A stretch of DNA of 64,000 nucleotides from Stomorhina lunata. Its lineage: Eukaryota > Arthropoda > Insecta > Diptera > Rhiniidae. Numbering within the stretch: the stretch's first letter is position 1; the number at the start of each line of letters is the position of its first letter. This document shows positions 1-10,181 of this stretch, one piece after another. The stretch spans positions 133,541,806 to 133,605,805 of the forward strand of contig OW121741.1 in assembly GCA_933228675.1 (NCBI GenBank). Direction: 5' to 3'. Under the pieces are notes generated by a model. That model did not search any database, had not been told where the DNA came from, and saw only the letters and a list, made by a program, of their open reading frames with translations. The position numbers were made by a program, and so were the translations under genes.

Positions 1-1140
1 TATAGAAAACTCTTCATACCCTCAACTTTTCTACAGAAAACTCTTCCCATTCTCAACTTTTGTACAGGAAACTCTTCCCATTTTCAACTTTTCTATAGAA
101 AACTCTTCCCACCTTCAACTTTTCTATATAAAACTCTTCCCACCTTCAACTTTTCTATAGAAAACTCTTCCCACCTTCAACTTTTCTATAGAAAACTCTT
201 TCCACCTTCAACTTTTCCATAGAAAACTCTTTCCAACTTCAACTTTTCTATTGAAAACTCTTCCCACCTTCAACTTTTCTATAGAAAACTCTTTCCAACT
301 TCAACTTTTCTATAGAAAACTCTTTCCACCTTCAACTTTTCTATAGAAAACCCTTCCCACCTTCAAATTTTCTATAGAAAACCCTTTCCACCTTCAACTT
401 TTCTATAGAAAACTCTTTCCACCTTCAACTTTTCTATAGAAAACTCTTCCCACCTTCAACTTTTCAATAGAAAACTTATCCCACCTTCAACTTTTCTATA
501 GAAAACTCTTCCCACCTTCAACTTTTCTAAAGAAAACTCCTCCCATTTTCAACTTTTCTGTAGAAAACTCTTCCTACCTTCAACATTTCTATAGAAAACT
601 CTTCCTACCTTCAACTTTTCTATAGAAAACTCTTCCTACCTTCAACTTTTCTATAGAAAACTCTTCCTACCTTCAACTTTTTTATAGAAAACTCTTCCTA
701 CCTTCAACTTTTCTATAGAAAACTCTTCCTACCTTCAACTTTTCTATAGAAAACTCTTCCTACCTTCAACTTTTCTATAGAAAACTCTTCCCACCTTCAA
801 CTTTTCTATAGAAAACTCTTCCCACCTTCAACTTTGCTATAGAAAACTCTTCCCACCTTAAACTTTTCTATAGAAAACTCTTCCCACCTTCAACTTTTCT
901 ATAGAAAACTCTTCCCACATTCAACTTTTCTATAGAAAACTCTTCCCACCTTCAACTTTTCTATAGAAAACTCTTCCCACCTTCAACTTTTCTATAGAAA
1001 ACTCTTTCCACCTTCAACTTTTCTATAGAAAACTCTTCCCACCTTCAACTTTTCTATAGAAAACTCTTCCCACCTTCAACTTTTCTATAGAAAACTCTTC
1101 CCACCTTCAACTTTTCTATAGAAAACTCTTCCCACCTTCA
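1..1140. repeat. 31-bp tandem array, CTATAG/CTCTTCCCACC type
   Basis: About 37 head-to-tail units of 31 bp fill this block, which runs off the left edge of the window. Each unit has the dyad TTTTCTATAGAAAA followed by CTCTTCCCACCTTCAAC. The period is read directly: CTATAG recurs at 961 and 992. Variants are mostly single substitutions (CTCTTTCC, CTCTTCCTACC), and like variants sit next to each other, such as the run of CTTCCTACC units at about 563-775, which suggests local spreading of variants. The second half is far more G+C rich than in any other array here. It ends sharply at 1140, where CTTCA meets GCCTTCCATA. No protein is predicted. Confidence 0.97.
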
Positions 1141-2107
1141 GCCTTCCATATTTATGGCAGTTTTTTTTGAGCTAATTTGATGATGTCACCCTAATATACA
1201 TTCAAAAGAAAAGACAGTGTTGCGCTCTTGTAGCAGTCTTTGCCACACAGCAGCTACAACAACATTCAAGGAATCAACATCAGCAGTAGTAAGTAGCAAA
1301 TAACCTGACGTGTTTCCTTCCATCGTTCCTTCCTTCCATGGCTGCATGCATCCTTTAATATTTTTTCTTTTATTTTCTTAACATCCATCTATATGAATAA
1401 ACAACATTGTAATTCCACTCCCTCTTCTTGAAAACGTGAACCGGCTTTGAGTGCATGGCTCATTGCAAAAGGAATAAATGAAGGGAAAAAAATCCTAAAG
1501 AAAACACTCGTACTAAACTCGTATACTTGTTATAATTGAGATTAATGCCGCATTACATTGGCAGATACTACCTGGTTGTTGTTGTTGATGTTGTTTATGT
1601 TCATGATGTTGTTGCATGCTGCTTTAAGTTTCTTCTATGACTGTTTCTGACATTTGTTTGTATATGTGCTTGTGCTCTCTTACGCCTATGCATGTATGTT
1701 TTCCTGTAAATGTATTAGAGTTAGTAGCGTTTTCCTTCTTTACCCGCTTTGAACGAACAGGTGTTGTGGAAAAGCATTTGACATGTTTTTTACTCAACAT
1801 GTTTTTAAGCCACATGCGTTTATGTTAAAGTAATCACGATGTGGTTTATGTGGCAGGGGGTGCTACTTCCTCTGGCTCTACTCTATTCATTCATTTGTCT
1901 GAGAGTAGTTAGTGCAATTATTTTCATTATATTCGTTTTTTCATATGTTGAGAAAATAACTTAACTAAAGGTAATTTAGAAGAAGTAGTAGACAAAAAAA
2001 AAAAAAAAAAAAATGTGGGAATTAAACGAATTAATGCTGAAGGGACGGTAGAGACAAATTTGAGTTTTTAACAAAAAATATTAGTTAGTTTTATTTTAAA
2101 AGCAATA
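1141..2107. other. spacer, no gene seen
   Basis: This is ordinary AT-rich sequence between two arrays. It holds a short TTCC run near 1316-1338, GTT repeats at 1576-1612 and a 20-base A tract at 1994-2013. Two overlapping 63-codon open frames lie on opposite strands near 1624-1828, but neither resembles a known domain and both look like chance. Confidence 0.7.
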
Positions 2108-3797
2108 ATATTGTTCTATAGAAAATTTTTCGTTATAAAAATTCTTCTATAGAAAATATTTCGTTATAAAAATTTTTCTATAGAAAATTTTTCGTTATAA
2201 ACATTTTTCTATAGAAAATTTTTCGTTATAAACATTTTTCTATAGAAAATTTTTCGTTATAAAATTTTCTATAGAAAGTTTTCGTTATAAAATTTTTTTA
2301 CAGAAAGTTCTCGTTATATAGAAAGTTTTTGTTATAAAATTTTCTATAGAAAGTTTTCGTAATAAAAATTGTTCTATAGAAAATTTTTCGTTTTAAAAAT
2401 TTTTTGTAGAAAATTTTTCGTTTTAAAAATTTTTTATAGAACATTTTTCGTTTTAAAACAAATTGGATGAAAAATTTTTCGTTATAAAATTTTCTATAGA
2501 TAGTTTTCGTTATAAAAATTTTTCTAGAGAAAATTTGTCCTTATAAAAATTTTTCTATAGAAAATTTTTCGTTATAAAAATTTTTCAATAGAAAATTTTT
2601 CGTTATAAAAATTTTGCTATAGAAAACTTTTTGTTATAAAAATTTTTCTATAGAAAATCTTTCGTTATAAAAATTTTCCTATAGAAACTTTTTTGTTATA
2701 AAAATTTTTCTATGGAAATTTTTGTTATAGAAATTTTTCTATAGAAAATTTTTCGTTATAAAAATTTTTCCATAGAAAATTTTTCGTTATAAAAATGTTT
2801 CTATCGAAAATTTTTCGTTATAAAAATGTTTCTATCGAAAATTTTTCGTTATAAAAATGTTCCTATAGAAAATTTTTCGTTATAAAAGTTTTTCTATAGA
2901 AAATTTTTCGTTATAAAAATTTTTCTATAGAAAATTTTTCGTTATAAAAATTTTTCTATAAAAAATTTTCCGTTATAAAAATTTTTCTATAGAAAATTTT
3001 TCGTTATAAAAATTTTTCTATAGAAAATTTTTCGTTATAAAAATTTTTCTATAGAAAAGTTTTCGTTATAAAAATTTTTCTATAGAAAATTTTTCGTTAT
3101 AAAAATTTTTCTATAGAAAATTTTTCGTTATAAAAATTTTTCTATAGAAAATTTTGCGTTATAAAAATTTTTCTATAGAAAATTTTTCTATATAAAAATT
3201 TTTCTATATAAAAATTTTTCTGTAGAAGATTTTTCGTTATAAAAATTTTTCTGTAGAAGATTTTTCGTTATGAAAATTTTTCTAAAGAAAATTTTTCTAA
3301 AGAAAATTTTTCGTTATAAAAATTTTTCTAAAGAAAATTTTTCGTTATAAAAATTTTTCTATAGAAAATTTTTCGTTATAAAAAGATTTCTGTAGAAAAT
3401 TTTTTCGTAATAGAAATTTTTCTATAGAAAATTTTTCGTTATAAAAATTTCTCTATAGAAATATTTTCGTTATGAAAATGTTTCTTTAGAAATATTTTCG
3501 TTATAAAAACTTTTTTATAGAAAAATGATTTCGTTATAAAAATTTTTCTATAGAAAATTGTTTCTTATTAAAATTCTTCAATAGAAAGTTTTTTGTAATA
3601 AAAATTCTTCTATAGACAATTTTTCGTTATAAAAATTTGTTTATAAAAATATATTCTATAAAAAAATTTTCGTTATAAAAATTTTTCTATTGAAAATTTT
3701 TCGTTATAAAAATTTTTCTGTAGAAAATTTTTAGTTATAAAAAATTTTCTATCCATAAATTTTCGTTATAAAAATTTTCTAGAAATATTTTAAAATT
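2108..3797 (+). repeat. 31-bp tandem array, CTATAG/CGTTAT type
   Basis: About 54 units of 31 bp. Each consists of CTATAG, an A4T5 tract, CGTTAT and an A5T5 tract. The spacing is read directly: TCGTTAT occurs at 3001 and 3032. The centre (about 2880-3180) is nearly homogeneous, while both edges are degenerate with short units and CTAAAG or CTGTAG variants, as expected if unequal exchange homogenises the middle of an array. The strand given is that on which CGTTAT reads. The array at 18376-22050 is the reverse complement of this family. Confidence 0.97.
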
Positions 3798-4306
3798 TTT
3801 TGTTTTAAAATACTTTGTTTTGAAAATTCTAAACATCCTTAAAGTAGGCAACAAGATTTGTGCTTTCTTAACTGACGGATACAAAGACAGAAATCCCCTA
3901 TTCTTTTTGGTATTTAAGCTGTTTCCGTAAGAGGTTTATATGGGAACTTTTGGTCAAATGTGCCCAACTTTAATACCAAACTTTTCCAAAAAACTAGAAG
4001 TACTCTTGCCCTAGTTAGCTTCTTTCGTATAGGCCCTATAGTATTTTCAACAGTATGGACAGACAGACAAAATCAGTAGAATTTTATAAGGACCCATTTT
4101 ACATATATCTTTTTTGGTTTTAATCCAATATTGAAGAAATTACAAACGGAATGATAATCTCAATATATTCCCCATTCTCTTCAAAAGTATATATTGAAAT
4201 TTTATTAAATATCCCTAAAGTAGGCAACAAGATGTTTACAAAAAACTTACCTTTTTATTCTAGTTGAAAGCGAAATTTCATCTAGTTTCCTATTTTTTAA
4301 AACACT
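3798..4306 (-). repeat. decayed dispersed-repeat fragment with GACAGACAGACA core
   Basis: The part from about 4050 to 4195 contains GACAGACAGACA, then TTACAAACGGAATGATAATC, then ATATATTCCCC. On the other strand this corresponds to the left end of the element at 6357, which reads AAGTTTGTGATTCCGTTTG and is followed by GTCTGTCTG. It is therefore an inverted, diverged relative of that end. A second local similarity, CTAAAGTAGGCAACAAGAT, occurs at about 4211 and in near-identical form at about 3839. I infer an old dispersed-repeat remnant. No coding capacity is visible. Confidence 0.5.
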
Positions 4307-4310
4307 CAAG

Positions 4311-4320
4311 AGCAACATTA
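4311..4320. repeat. target-site duplication of SINE copy 1, left
   Basis: AGCAACATTA here matches 4641-4650 exactly. Allowing one mismatch, the match extends four bases further left (CAAG against CAAA). Confidence 0.85.
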
Positions 4321-4637
4321 TATATATATATATATAATTCCCCGGTAACATTCCAATTGGAACAAGGGGTACTTCTCTCAGACAATGAGCTGCATCCGAT
4401 TCTATTTTTAGACTCATTGAAAGGGACCTACGTTTTAACGGCGGCTCCGAACGGCAAATGCATTAGTTAGAGAAGTTTTATATAGCCTAATACTCAATAA
4501 CCAGTGGCTAGCTGAGTTATGAGGTAAACCGTCGCTTTTTTGAAAATTTATTTTTTCAAGTGAGTCTGGCCAGGGATCGAACTTGGGCCTCTGGTATGCT
4601 AAGCGGATGACTAACCTGCTATACCACGGCGGTTCAC
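4321..4637 (-). mobile_element. tRNA-Ala-like SINE, copy 1
   Basis: Read on the minus strand, the element starts with a tRNA-like head. It has an A box TGGTATAGCAGG (complement of 4615-4626), a stretch CGCTTAGCAT that matches the anticodon arm of alanine tRNA (AGC), and a B box AGTTCGATCCC (complement of 4573-4583). A body of about 220 bp of non-tRNA sequence follows, ending in a (TA)n tail at 4321-4337. The sequence AGCAACATTA flanks both sides (4311-4320 and 4641-4650), which is a target-site duplication. A and B boxes are internal RNA polymerase III promoter elements, so such elements are transcribed by Pol III and moved by a LINE. There is no protein. The second copy at 17957-18269 shows the same architecture and near-identical sequence. 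Confidence 0.88.
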
Positions 4638-4640
4638 AAA

Positions 4641-4650
4641 AGCAACATTA
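4641..4650. repeat. target-site duplication of SINE copy 1, right
   Basis: This is the second copy of AGCAACATTA, three bases beyond the GGTTCAC end of the SINE head. Confidence 0.85.
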
Positions 4651-6356
4651 ACCTTTTACAAAAAACTTATAGAATCTGACTTGATATTTGTTATCTAACG
4701 GAATAAATATTCGGGTTTCCTTTCCGAATAACTAATTTTAGCGCACTAAAATCACCGATTCTTAAACCGTATTATTGTTTTGTTTTTTAAGATTTTTTCT
4801 CAAAGAGTATGAAAGGTTTTTTTTGACACAAGATTTCGTTGCAAAGTTTATGCCACATGCAACAGCATATCGTCAGCTGAGATGTATATTATTTTAATCG
4901 ATTAGAGAGATTTAAAAAAGTGTTGTTTACTTTTAGGAGTTTCGTTAAATTTTCAAATTTTATATAATTTTTGCAAAACCCCTTAAATAGGCAACACTCT
5001 TAGTGATGTTATTTGGCTTTTTAGCTAACCATAGCTATTTTAGAAAACCGAAAGATTAATGTTGTTGCATGCAACTAATGTTAATATGTACATGCAATTA
5101 AAATGTTGCATTTTTTTTATTTTTTTGATTTGATTCCAAACATAAACGGATTTAAGCACAAACACATATATATAACTTAAGTCATACGTACGTATGTGTT
5201 ACTAGCTTAAAAATTAAATAAACGTAGTTTGTTAAACCCAAAAAGGCTAACCCAACAGGCATTGAACTACTACATTGAATTATCTTTAAAACTCCTAAAA
5301 ATATGTCATAACTTCTTTTAGAGCCTTATCTTAATATAAACCGACTAACGAAGAAAATATAATGGTATTTGTAACAAATATAAATTTAAAAAAATTTGTA
5401 AAAAACGTGTTGCATACTTCACGGATTTTAGAAATAATTTATATTTCATAATACTAACAATCCCAGGAAAATGAATTCTATTAAATCGAGAAAAAAACTT
5501 AATTAATTAAGCACTTAAAAAAAACATAAGTAACTTGATGGCAAAAAGTATTTTCTGGAGAATACTAAATGTATGCAACTTTATCTATATATATTTTTTT
5601 TTTGAGAAAATATAGCTAAGTGCGCATGCAATGCTTTTGACCAAATGACTACATCTAAAACGAATTAAAAACTAAACTACAATATTTCTGACGAAATCGT
5701 GTTGCATACTTCTGGGAAGCTTGAAACAATTTATGTTTTTAGCAAATTTTCTTGTTAATTTCATCAACTTTGGGGAGATATGAGTTCAGAAAAATTTTGC
5801 TAGAGATGCTTTTTATATAATTAAGTACTTTAAGTGTATATAACTAAAAATATGCAACACAGTTTTGTCTTTTCAAAAAAAAAAAAAAAAAAATTGTTGC
5901 AAACTTTTGGCTGCTTCCAGGAAAATTTCATTTCAATCTAGATAATTCTTTTAAATGTTTAAATTAATTAAACTTTCTGTTTTCAATTTAATGAAATCTA
6001 GTTCCAATATCAAATTCAAAGAAAAAATGTACAATTTTTTTAACTTCCTAGAAGTATGCAGCACAATTTTCTTGGAAAAATCTCTGTTTTCTATTTCAGT
6101 TACCCTCAAATTTTAAAAATTCTATTTGATAGCCAGATTTTTTTTATAGTTTCTTTAGCTTTCTAAATCTTTGTCTGAATTAGTAATTGGGTTGCAGATC
6201 CAAATATTACGGCAGCTCATACGATGACTTTTTGGCAGTGTTCATTAATGAAGTTGCCGGGTGAATGTGTTAAATGCTTAGGCAACTACCAACAGAATTT
6301 GAATGAGTAGTAAATAGGAGAAGATTCCCAAATCTATTTATGGTAATTAAGGATTT
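4651..6356. other. spacer with scattered TTGCATACTT-like motifs
   Basis: No gene is seen. The stretch carries repeated, decayed copies of a GTTGCATACTT-like motif at about 5409, 5700 and 5896, with inverse forms near 5852 and 6054. It also holds a 12-bp palindrome GTTGCATGCAAC (5064-5075) and an A19 tract (5875-5893). The phrase TTAAATAGGCAACA near 4982 resembles the AAAGTAGGCAACA phrases at about 3841 and 4213. It looks like very old repeat DNA. Confidence 0.5.
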
Positions 6357-6486
6357 TTATACCCTTCACCAATAGGTGAAAGGGTATTATAAGTTTGTGA
6401 TTCCGTTTGTAATTTTTTTTATTAGTGATTGTAGACCCCATACAAATTATACCGATCGACTCAAAATCGGGAGGAGAATCGATTAA

Positions 6487-6530
6487 GCGATGTCCGTCTG
6501 TCTGTCTGTCTGTCTGTCCGTCTGTCTGTT
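6487..6530 (+). repeat. (GTCTGTCC)n microsatellite
   Basis: This run of GTCTGTCTGTCTGTC with GTCC interruptions lies in the left part of the composite element and is a usual internal feature of this dispersed family in flies. Confidence 0.9.
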
Positions 6531-7249
6531 GAAATCAAGTTTCTGAAGCCCCTGGAGGATGGACTTACATAAATTATATCAGATTTTAAGAAATTCTCCC
6601 GCAATGAAGGCTATTAAATTTATAAACACCGAAAATATCGAAAAAATACCAAAAATTAGACCAAAATTTTAAAATTTTTGATTGAAACACACTTTTAACT
6701 AACAAGAGAAAAAAGATACTCCTGGTGTACATGTGATAATATGTTATATATCAGACTGTAGGAAATAGTTTTCTCTGTAAAATTTTATCAAAATCGGTCC
6801 ATAAACAACTGAGATATCGCCAAAACACTGAAATTGCCCAAAGTTCGCATTAGAGAATGTTTGTTCAAAAAATGAAATGCAGAAATAGGAAAAACCATCC
6901 TCCTTTAGCACGGACCTACATAAATTTTATATCAGATTTTAGGAAATTCCCCCGCCAAGCACGTTATTAAATTTTATCAAAAGCGGTCCGTAAACAATTG
7001 AGATATCGCCATAACACTACATTTGATGTACAGCAAATTGCCCAAAGTACGTGTCTAAGAAATTTTGTTTACATTTTGTAAGTATTGTTTCAGCGATATC
7101 TCAGGTGTTTATGGACCGATTGTGATGAATTTTGACATCGTTCTTTATGTGAGGATTTTCTAAAATCTATACTCCACAAATCTGATTACGAATACCATTC
7201 AAATTGTACCGATCAACTAAGAATCGGCAGGTGAATTGATTTCGCGACC

Positions 7250-7315
7250 TTCGTCCGTCCGTCTGTTTGTTTGTCCGTCCGTCTGTTTTTTTGTCCGTCC
7301 GTCTACCTGTCTGTA
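7250..7315 (+). repeat. (GTCC/GTCTGT)n microsatellite
   Basis: This is a second degenerate GTCCGTCCGTCTGTTT run. The sequence before it (ATTGTACCGATCAACT...AATCGGCAGG) parallels the one before the first run (ATTATACCGATCGACT...AATCGGGAGG), so the element head appears twice about 760 bp apart. Confidence 0.85.
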
Positions 7316-8841
7316 ATTTTTTCTGTTGTAGTTAAGTTTTTGGAGCTCCTGTTTTGTCGATATCTCAGGCGTTTATTTTGATGAAATTTAATAGCGTCGT
7401 TCGCAGGGGATTACCTAAATCCTGATGCATTCGGTAATTTGTGGTAGATATAATTTAGCGTTTAAGCGATGGTGTTTTAATCGACAATGATAAAATTCAG
7501 GGTGGGACAATATCATAAAATTTTGTGTAAAATCCAGGAGCTCCACAAATCTGATTTTAGCAGACAGACACTCTGCATTAGTCTTAATTTTGTGTCTGAC
7601 TTTTGAACATTATGATAACATTTGAGAATGTATTATATATCAAGTTATAGTTAATCTTCCTAGGAAGTACAAAAATGCAGCTAATTACATGATATCCGTT
7701 CAAAACCTACATATGTATGTAAGTATCTCACATATCAACGAAAATTTAAATTTTTTAATTGCAATTGGGAGAAATCCGTTCACGTTTGACAATTGATTCC
7801 GTATAACTTCGCCTAAGATACGATGATGACATTTAGTATGAAGACGTTGTACAATATTGATATTCAGGGCGATAGCGCCTAAAATAAACTTTCTAGAGGG
7901 ACAACATTTGACAAAAGTATTTTTGATCTCTTGAAAAGTTCGATATTGAAAATGGGGCGAGCTCTATTCACATTTAGTGAAATCTCCCATATAACCCCGA
8001 CCGGGAATCGATTTAATGCTGATAAATTAAATCACATTAAAATTGCACAAGGAACTAGAGCAAAACTTTCCAAAAATCCATCGGACAGATCGAAAGAACA
8101 ATACATCCCAAATATTATTGATGAAGTGTTCATTTTAATTAATTAACTAACTTCAGATTAATAAATAAATCTTTAATAACTTTTCCGACAAAGCTGATAT
8201 CCATCCATTCAAAAGCTATATATTTCACGTATGTATCTAAAACTAAGAGTGTATACCCTATAATTTTAAGGCTTATCATTGTTTAAGCTTTGACCTAAAT
8301 CAGTCCGCTAACTTCAGAGTTTTACATAACTAATCAAGAACTTTTACTAGTTGGATAATTTGTACGAATTAAAGTGCACAACTCTCACTGGGCACTGTGT
8401 TTTTGGGTTGCATGCCAGAATACTTAAACTTCATCAAATCGATGTGCTATTGCAAATGTAAGGGCATCTACATTTTGAAGCATCTTTTCTGCATGGTTTA
8501 TCTGGTCTATCGAACTTTATTAAATGTTCGTAAAATATGTGTCTATTTTATTTCGAAGCTACTGGCTGGCTTAAATATGCATTCTCTACTTGTAGTCTAG
8601 TAATCATTATCTTTCGCAAAGGGACCACTTTAGAACCCAAGTGAAGCTTCCCTAGACATCAGCCACCTGCCCAACCTAACCTTTGGGTACATAACTATTC
8701 TAGATGATGACGTCACCGAAAAGCATTTCTTTTTCCAACTCTTAATTTTAAAGACTCTTTGCATATAATACTAGTATAACCAAATTTTGCTAGGAATTAC
8801 ATTAAGTAATTTTGCAACACCATTGGTGAAGGGTATCTAAG

Positions 8842-8858
8842 ATTCGGCAAAGCCGAAT
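8842..8858 (+). other. terminal hairpin of composite element
   Basis: ATTCGGC, three bases, GCCGAAT gives a seven-base-pair stem with a short loop at the right end of the element. The same structure with loop GCA is at 55820-55836. Confidence 0.75.
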
Positions 8859-8878
8859 ATACTACTCTTACTTGTTGT

Positions 8879-10181
8879 AATATCGGTGATTAAAAACAAA
8901 AAATATTTGCTGCATACTTTTAGGTTTTCGGAGAAATTTTGAAAATCTATTGTGTACTTTCAAAATATAGATTAAAACATAAACTAGGGCCTAGAATAAC
9001 ATAAAGACTTAGACGTAGACTAAGACTAAGACAATCAAGTTATTGGTTATTTATACTTTTATGATTTTTGAGAAATTTCACAAATGTATTGCATACTTTA
9101 TGGATTTTACAAAAATAAAATATAGATATTATAAAAGTGTTACAAATCTGATGCATACTGTTAGGTACTTAATTAAAAGACTCTTAATATGTAAAATTTT
9201 TTTCAATTTTAATTTCTTTAATAAAACTTTTAAAATGAGTGAGGTTACCTTCCCTATTAAGGACTCTCAAACGCACACTCTTCAACATTATATTACATAC
9301 ACATTGCCATTAAGCTGGTTTAGTTAATTGCACCGATGAGTTGTGCGGTTAAAGTGTCTGTTTCATAACAGAATGAATAAGTGAATGAATGAATGTACGT
9401 ATGTATATATGACTAAAAGAAAAGCTTTCGTGTGTCGAAAATGCATGAATGTATGTGGAGAGAGCAAAAGAGATTAGACGAAAAAGGGAAATGGTACTTG
9501 TAATTAAGGTAGTTGTTGTATTTTTTTTATTTTTCGTACAATAGTGTAAGAGGGATATGTAAAAGTACTTAACAGAGTAAGTACTTACAGACTTTTCATT
9601 TACCCAGTCATATGTATAAATTGAAGTGTATGGAATACCTCTCTATATGTGTATGTAAATATTAAAAGCACTTGTTTGTGTGAGTGTGTGTGTATGTCTG
9701 TATAAAAAAATGTTAAGTACAGTAAGGATTAACTGTTAAAGTTATTAAGATAATTTATTGAAATTGGCATGAAAACTAATTTCATTAAAAGTGTTAAGTG
9801 GATTTTTTTGAGACGATTATTTGTGATTATTGATTGGAATGGATTCAGTGAGAGTGAGGATGATTTGAAATTTTCTTTTTATTTAGGAATGTTTTTTTAT
9901 AAGGATGTCCATGGTTAAAGGAAGTAGTTTTTTAACACAGGAAAAAAATGCAACTAAGTCATTTTTAAATCCTAAATGCGAGAAAATCGTGTTGCATAAT
10001 TTTAGAATTTTTTAATAGTTTAGTTTTTAGAATGTTACAAAATTTTTAGAAGTCTTTTTTACCAACTTGAGATAGAAAAATATATGCTATAATTGAAAAG
10101 GGAAAACTGTTTAATTTGATTTTGTTAATATTATATCTCAAAACAAATGTTTCAAAGAAGACTTCTCGGCTTAAATATTTG
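8879..10181. other. spacer, no gene seen
   Basis: This is AT-rich sequence with more TTGCATACTT-like motifs (about 8909, 9087, 9149, 9989), a GAATGAAT/GTAC-GTATGTATAT patch near 9370-9410 and TG repeats at about 9675-9700. A 94-codon open frame at 9043-9327 is rich in Lys, Phe, Ile and Tyr, has no recognisable domain and is probably chance. Confidence 0.6.

Larger units (their letters stand above)
6357..8878 (+). mobile_element. composite non-autonomous element, possibly Helitron-like
   Basis: The left end is a hairpin (TACCCTTCACC, AATA, GGTGAAAGGGTA) followed by AAGTTTGTGATTCCGTTTG and a (GTCTGTCC)n run at 6487-6530. The right end is GGTGAAGGGTATCTAAG, then the hairpin ATTCGGC-AAA-GCCGAAT at 8842-8858, then a tail ending ACTTGTT. 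A second (GTCC/GTCTGT) run lies at 7250-7315. Inside, the phrase CGGTCC-TAAAC-GAGATATCGCC occurs forward at about 6794 and 6978 and inverted at about 7084-7113, so the interior is itself a patchwork. I see no transposase or helicase frame; open frames near 7931 and 8397 show no domain. A terminal hairpin is a Helitron feature, but the family assignment is inference. A relative of the right end occurs at 55200-55855. Confidence 0.6.

Noticed and set aside
1..1140. CRISPR-like regular repeats of about 31 bp
   Set aside because: Units are directly adjacent with no unique spacers, and the context is clearly eukaryotic. This is a tandem satellite.
4561..4637. Functional tRNA-Ala gene
   Set aside because: The head keeps A and B boxes, but the acceptor and anticodon stems do not pair properly, and it is fused to a SINE body with tail and target-site duplication.
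9043..9327. 94-codon open frame on the plus strand
   Set aside because: The first codon is ATG, but the composition follows AT-rich background and no motif or repeat homologue is recognised.
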